The notes beneath the pieces are model-generated. The model had not been told where the DNA came from, ran no database searches, and was given only the letters and a program-made list of their open reading frames with translations. A program made the translations under genes and the position numbers. A stretch of DNA of 64,000 bases from Cryptomeria japonica (taxonomy: Eukaryota > Streptophyta > Pinopsida > Cupressales > Cupressaceae). Shown in pieces: positions 59,505 to 64,000 of this stretch. The stretch is from the NCBI RefSeq assembly GCF_030272615.1, contig NC_081412.1, positions 672,106,852-672,170,851 of the forward strand, given 5' to 3'. How positions within the stretch are numbered: position 1 is the first letter of the stretch; every line of letters starts with the position of its first letter.

Positions 59505-60780
59505 GGTATGTGTGGGATCATGGTGTGCCAAAACAGGCCCTTAAGTGGCAATGAAATTTAAAAAAATCAGAGTTATGCAACTTGACATGTAAAATTGAAT
59601 AAGCTATGAACATTATTTTTAAAATATGTAAGAAGAGAATCTATAGAAAATTGAATGTAGTTTCTAAGCTACTAGTTGCTTTTTGAAAAAAAAATCCCGT
59701 TTGATGAAAATTTCAAATTTCAATGCAGTGGTACAAAATTTTTAGGAAAAAGATAAGAAGTAGGTGTATGTCTGACCACCCTAATCATAATAATATCATA
59801 ATATTGTTTTATAAGATTTATAATATAAGTATTAGACTCATGTCCGGATGTGACACATATTTTTTTATAATTTTTTATAAAGTAAATAATTATTTATGAA
59901 TTTTTTACTACAACTTTTTAGAAATTCAGAAACTCCTATGTCTGACCACCTTAACTTGGTCAAAACCTTATAAAATTCAATTTTTAAATTTTTTTTCCCT
60001 ATATTAGACGAAGCATAGGATGTGACGCATGTTTCAAATTCAAAAAATGTTATGCGGTTTGAAAGTTATGAGTATTTTTCAATCAGTCTATCAATTAGGA
60101 CTTTTGTCATAATTCAATTAGAAAATAAATAATAATTATTTATTAAAGTTGAAATAAAACAAGCCTTATATTGTTGGAAAGCTGAGAATGTCCTTAAAAA
60201 ACCCTTTTCATTTTATCAATTTTGGCTATAAAAAAAGTCATCAGCCACCAGTGTAAAGTCTGGAAAATCAAGGAATACTGAAGACCACATTTTTTCAGTT
60301 GACTTTCCAGGCTTGTCACTTCCAAGCCAAATCCCAAAGCAAACCCGAACCAAAATATGGAGGGAAAAATTTATGTTTTAAAATCAGATATCTGATTTTG
60401 AAAAAATAAAAAAATATATTTTAGTAAATTGGGCATAACTTTTGCATTTTATATCAAAATTTTGATTTTTTATAGGCATTGGAAAGGTAATTAAGAGCTA
60501 TATGATATGGAATAGGTATAATTTCAATTATTTGTTTTAAAAATAATTATAATTCATTTAAATTCATCCTTCATTTTTAAAACATTAAAAACTCATGACT
60601 TTTTCATATTATTTCCCTATTGCGTGAATTTTTGTAACAATCATCTCAAAATAAACTAAATAAGTAATTAATTAATAATAGAAAATTTATGAATTTTATT
60701 GAGTTCGATAAATTTTGATAAACCATGTTTTCTATGTTTGTTCCTTTCTGCACCTGTCTCTCCTAAACCTATCACTCCAC
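59505..60780 (+). mobile_element. Probable end of a second large TIR transposon: terminus and AT-rich subterminal zone
   Basis: The first 41 bases share about 25 positions with the right terminus of the first transposon read inward, including TATGTG at offset 2 and CTTAAG at offset 35 in both. A long AT-rich non-coding zone follows, then GA/CT-rich DNA, then the same satellite. That is the order found, reversed, at 52314 down to 51063. The other end would be outside the window. The AT-rich part itself has TGTCTGACCACC twice (59769, 59939) and no gene. Confidence 0.45.
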
Positions 60781-61755
60781 CTATTTGTTTCTTCCTCCCT
60801 CTCTTTTGTCCATATTTATACATCTCTCTCTAGACCTATACCTCATTCAATCTCTCAAGCTCTACAAGGTGCTTATATTTCTACCTCTTCATAATTTCCT
60901 CGTCTATGTCACTCTCTCTTCCCTAAGATCTAGACTAGTCTCTCTACATTTCCTTCTCATCTCTAGCAACAAAATTTAGAGGGGACAAGGAGAGGTGTAG
61001 GGAAGTATCAAAAAAAGGAGAGGGAGAGAGATTAATTGGGGGGGAAGAGAGTGTGAGAGAGAGAGCCATAGGTAATTAGGTGGAAGGTGAAGAGAGAGAG
61101 GGAGGGAGTGATTAGGGTGAAGAGAGAATGAGAGGGAGATCTTGAGATTATTATGGGGTAGGAGGAGAGGGGGAGACGGGAAAGTATCAACAAAGAGAGA
61201 AGAGAGATGGGGACAGAGGTGAAGAGAGACATAGAGAGTAATTAGGGGGTGAGGAGAGGGGGAGAGGGAAGTATCTATAAACCCATAGGAGGAGAGAGGT
61301 GATTGAGGGTAATTGAGGGAAAGAAATAATGTGAGAAAGAATTGGGTGTAATTATCGGATAAGAAGAGAGGGAGAAGAGTAAGTATCAACAAAAGGAGAG
61401 AGGGAGAGATGTGGAGAGAGGTGAAGAGAGTGATAGAGAGAGGATAATTAGTAGAAGTAGAGGGGAAGAGGGAAGTATTAACACAGAGATGGACTAGAGA
61501 GAGGGTAATCAGGGGGCTCTCTCCCCATCTCTCCCCCCCTTCCTTTGTTGATACTTCCTCCCTCTCTCTCCCCCTCCCCTTCCCCTAATTACCTTCTCTC
61601 TAGACCTCTCTCTTTGAACCAATCTCCTCATCTCTCCCTCTCTCCCTTTGTTGATACTTTCGCATCCCCCCTCTCCTCCCAACACCTCATTACCCCCAAC
61701 TCTCTCTAATTCTCTCTTCCCCAAATGTCATCTCTCTATCATACCTATCCTTGCC
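60781..61755. repeat. GA-rich then CT-rich low-complexity zone
   Basis: CT-rich at 60781-60965, strongly purine at 60970-61515, strongly pyrimidine at 61516-61745. The purine part repeats GTATCAACAAA with GGAGAGAGGGAGAG and GTAATTAGGGG. The pyrimidine part has the reverse complements (TTTGTTGATAC at about 61552 and 61638), so it is an inverted repeat of one degenerate unit centred near 61515. Open frames in it are compositional. Confidence 0.75.
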
Positions 61756-64000
61756 TCTAACTTTACCATATGACCCCTTAGGTGTCGTTAGGGGTCATAT
61801 TGTGTCCTAATGAGTCATATGGTGTCCTATGAACCCTTAGGACACCATATGATGTTGTTAGGGGTCATATGGTGTGCTAAGGGTTCATATTATGTCTTAA
61901 AGGGTCATATGGTGTCCTATGAACCCTTAGGACACCATATGATGTTGTTAGGGGTCATATGGTGTGCTAAGGGTTCATATTATGTCTTAAAGGGTCATAT
62001 GGTGTCCTATAACCTTTTAGGACACCATATGACTCCTTAAAACACTATATGGTGTTGTTATGGGTTGTATGGTGTCCTAAGGGGTCATATGGTATTGTAT
62101 GACCCCTTAGGACACCATATGGTGTCAATAGGGATTATATGGTGTGCTAAGGGGTCATAAGACATCATATGACCACTAAGGACACCATATGACACCTAAG
62201 GTATCGTTAGGGGTTATATTGTGTCCTAAGGGGTCATGTATAGTGTCATATGACCCCTTAGGACACCATATGGTTTCATCATGGATTGTATGGTGTCCTA
62301 AGGGGTCATATGTTATCATATGAACCCTTAGGACACCATACGACCCCTTCATGTAACATCATATAACCCTTTCAGACACCATATGACCCCTTAGGTATCG
62401 TTAGGGGCCATATTGTGTCCTAAGGGGTCATATGGTGGCTCGTGACACCATGTGAACCCTTAGGATACCATATCATGTTGTTATGGGTGTTCTTGTGTTT
62501 GAAGGGGTCATACGTTGTTATATGACCCCTTAGGATACCAGATGACCCCTTAGGACACCATATGATGTCTTAAGGGGTTGTATGGTGTCCTAAGGGGTCA
62601 TATGGTGTCCTATGACCCCTTAGGTGTCGTCAGGGGTCGTATTGTGTTCTAATGGGTCATATGGTGTCCTATGACCCCTTAGGACACCATATGACCGCTT
62701 AGGACACTATATGGTGCTATGGGTCGTATGCTATCCTAAGGGGTCATATGGTGTCCTATGACACCTTAAGATACCATTTTGTGTTGTTATGTGTCATATG
62801 GTATTCTATGACTCCTTAGGATACCATATGACCCCTTAGGACACCCTATGGTGTCGTTAGGGGTCGCATGTTGTGCTAAGGAGTCATATGGTGTCCTATG
62901 ACCCCTTAGGTGTCATTGGGGTTTATTTTATGTCCTAAGGGGTTGTATTGTGTCCTATGGGGTTATATGGTGTCGTATGACCCCTTAGGACACTATATAA
63001 TGCCATTAGGGGTCATATTATGTCCTAAGGGGTCATATTGTGTCTTATGACCCCTTAGGACACCACATGGTGTTGTTATGGGTTGTGTGGTGTTCTAATG
63101 GGTCATATGGTGTTTTATGACTCCTTAAGATACCATATTATGTTGTTATGGGTTGTATGGTCTCCTAAGGGGTCATCTAGTGTCATTATGCATCATATGG
63201 TGTTATAAAGGGTCATATGGTGTCTCATGAACCTTTAGGACACCATATGACACCTTAGGACACCATATGATGTTGTTATAAGTCTTATGGTGTTCTAAGG
63301 GGTCATATAGTGTTCTATGAGCCTTTAGGACATCATATGGTGTCGTTAGCAGTCGTATGGTGTGTTAAGGGGTCATATGGTATCCTATGACCCCTTAGGA
63401 CACCATATGACCCCTTAGGTATTGTTAGGGGTCATATTGTGTCCAAACAGGTGGTATGGTGTCCTATGACCCCTTAGGACACCATATGGTGTCGTTAGGG
63501 GTTGTATGGTATACTAAGGGGTCATATTGTGTCCTAAGGGGTCAAAAGACATCGTATGACCCCTTAGACACCATATTATCCATTAGGTTTTGTTAGGGGT
63601 CATACTATGTCCTAAGAGGTCATATGGTGTCCCATGATCCTGTACAACATCATATGACCCCTTAGGACATCATATGGTGTCGTTATGGGTCTTATGGTGT
63701 CCTAAGGGGTCATATGGTTTTCTATAACCCCTCTGGACACTATATGACCCCTTAGGATATTATATGACCCCTTAGGATACCATATGACCCCTTGGAACAC
63801 CATATGGTGTTGCAAGGAGTCATATGGTGTCCTAAGGGGTCATATGGTGTCCTATGAACCCTTAGGACACTATATGACCCATTAGGTGTCATCAGGGGTC
63901 TTATTGTGTCTTAATGGGTCATATGGTATCGTATGACCCATTAGGACAACATATTCTTGGGAGACTATATGGTTCTATGGGTCATATTGTGTCCTAAGGG
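61756..64000. repeat. Palindromic satellite, second block (runs off the window)
   Basis: Same 20-bp dyad units as the main block but a different longer-range order. The marker TTAGGGATCATATTGTGTC is replaced by TTAGGGGTCATATTGTGTC types. A near-perfect 90-bp tandem repeat starts at 61814, 61904 and 61994. It continues to the window end. Confidence 0.92.

Noticed and set aside
60976-61724. Serine/leucine/proline-rich frames up to 138 residues and an arginine/glutamate-rich frame
   Set aside because: They are a direct consequence of the GA/CT-rich composition.
1-64000. tRNA, rRNA or intact host protein-coding genes
   Set aside because: I saw no cloverleaf with intact T and A/B boxes, no rRNA-like sequence and no uninterrupted host-type gene. 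A covariance-model search would settle tRNAs.

Overview
The window looks like intergenic DNA from a large, AT-rich, repeat-dominated plant nuclear genome. A gymnosperm is my best guess from the style of the LTR retrotransposons, but the sequence does not prove it. I see no intact host gene. Nearly everything is transposable elements, their decayed coding regions, and tandem repeats.

Layout. (1) 1-1789: the 3' end of a Ty3/gypsy-like element with a 1,001-bp LTR. (2) 1790-3436: a minus-strand Ty1/copia fragment. (3) 3437-11567 and 52315-56384: a head-to-tail array of three copies of one copia family (period about 5.2 kb), all with dead coding regions. (4) 11568-52314: a 40.7-kb insertion that splits the third copia unit. 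It has imperfect terminal inverted repeats, a 7-bp target duplication (one mismatch), and an unoccupied paralogous site at 6325-6337 in the same array. About 17.1 kb of it is later retroelement insertions, leaving a core of about 23.7 kb. The core has a plus-strand multi-exon gene remnant (11890-13889), a 359-bp tandem array of 12 units (14506-18790), a minus-strand multi-exon gene with DDE-transposase-like motifs (19038-21010), and a palindrome-rich satellite (21870-51063). The satellite has a 20-bp dyad unit and a higher-order period near 468 bp. (5) Nested in the satellite: a pol-less gypsy-like element with gag, protease and G-patch (24002-31631), a nearly complete copia element (31738-38033, perfect 5-bp duplication GTCCT), a solo LTR (38950-39758) and a gypsy 3'-end/LTR fragment (40304-42644). 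(6) 57210-59503: a small non-autonomous LTR element on the minus strand. (7) 59505-64000: probably one end of a second large transposon of the same kind, in inverted orientation, with related terminus, AT-rich subterminal zone, GA/CT-rich zone and the same satellite.

The candidate for an undescribed system is the large transposon of (4) and (7). Its claimed limits rest on the interrupted copia array rather than on terminal repeats alone. The assignment of the minus-strand gene as its transposase is an inference from motifs and position.
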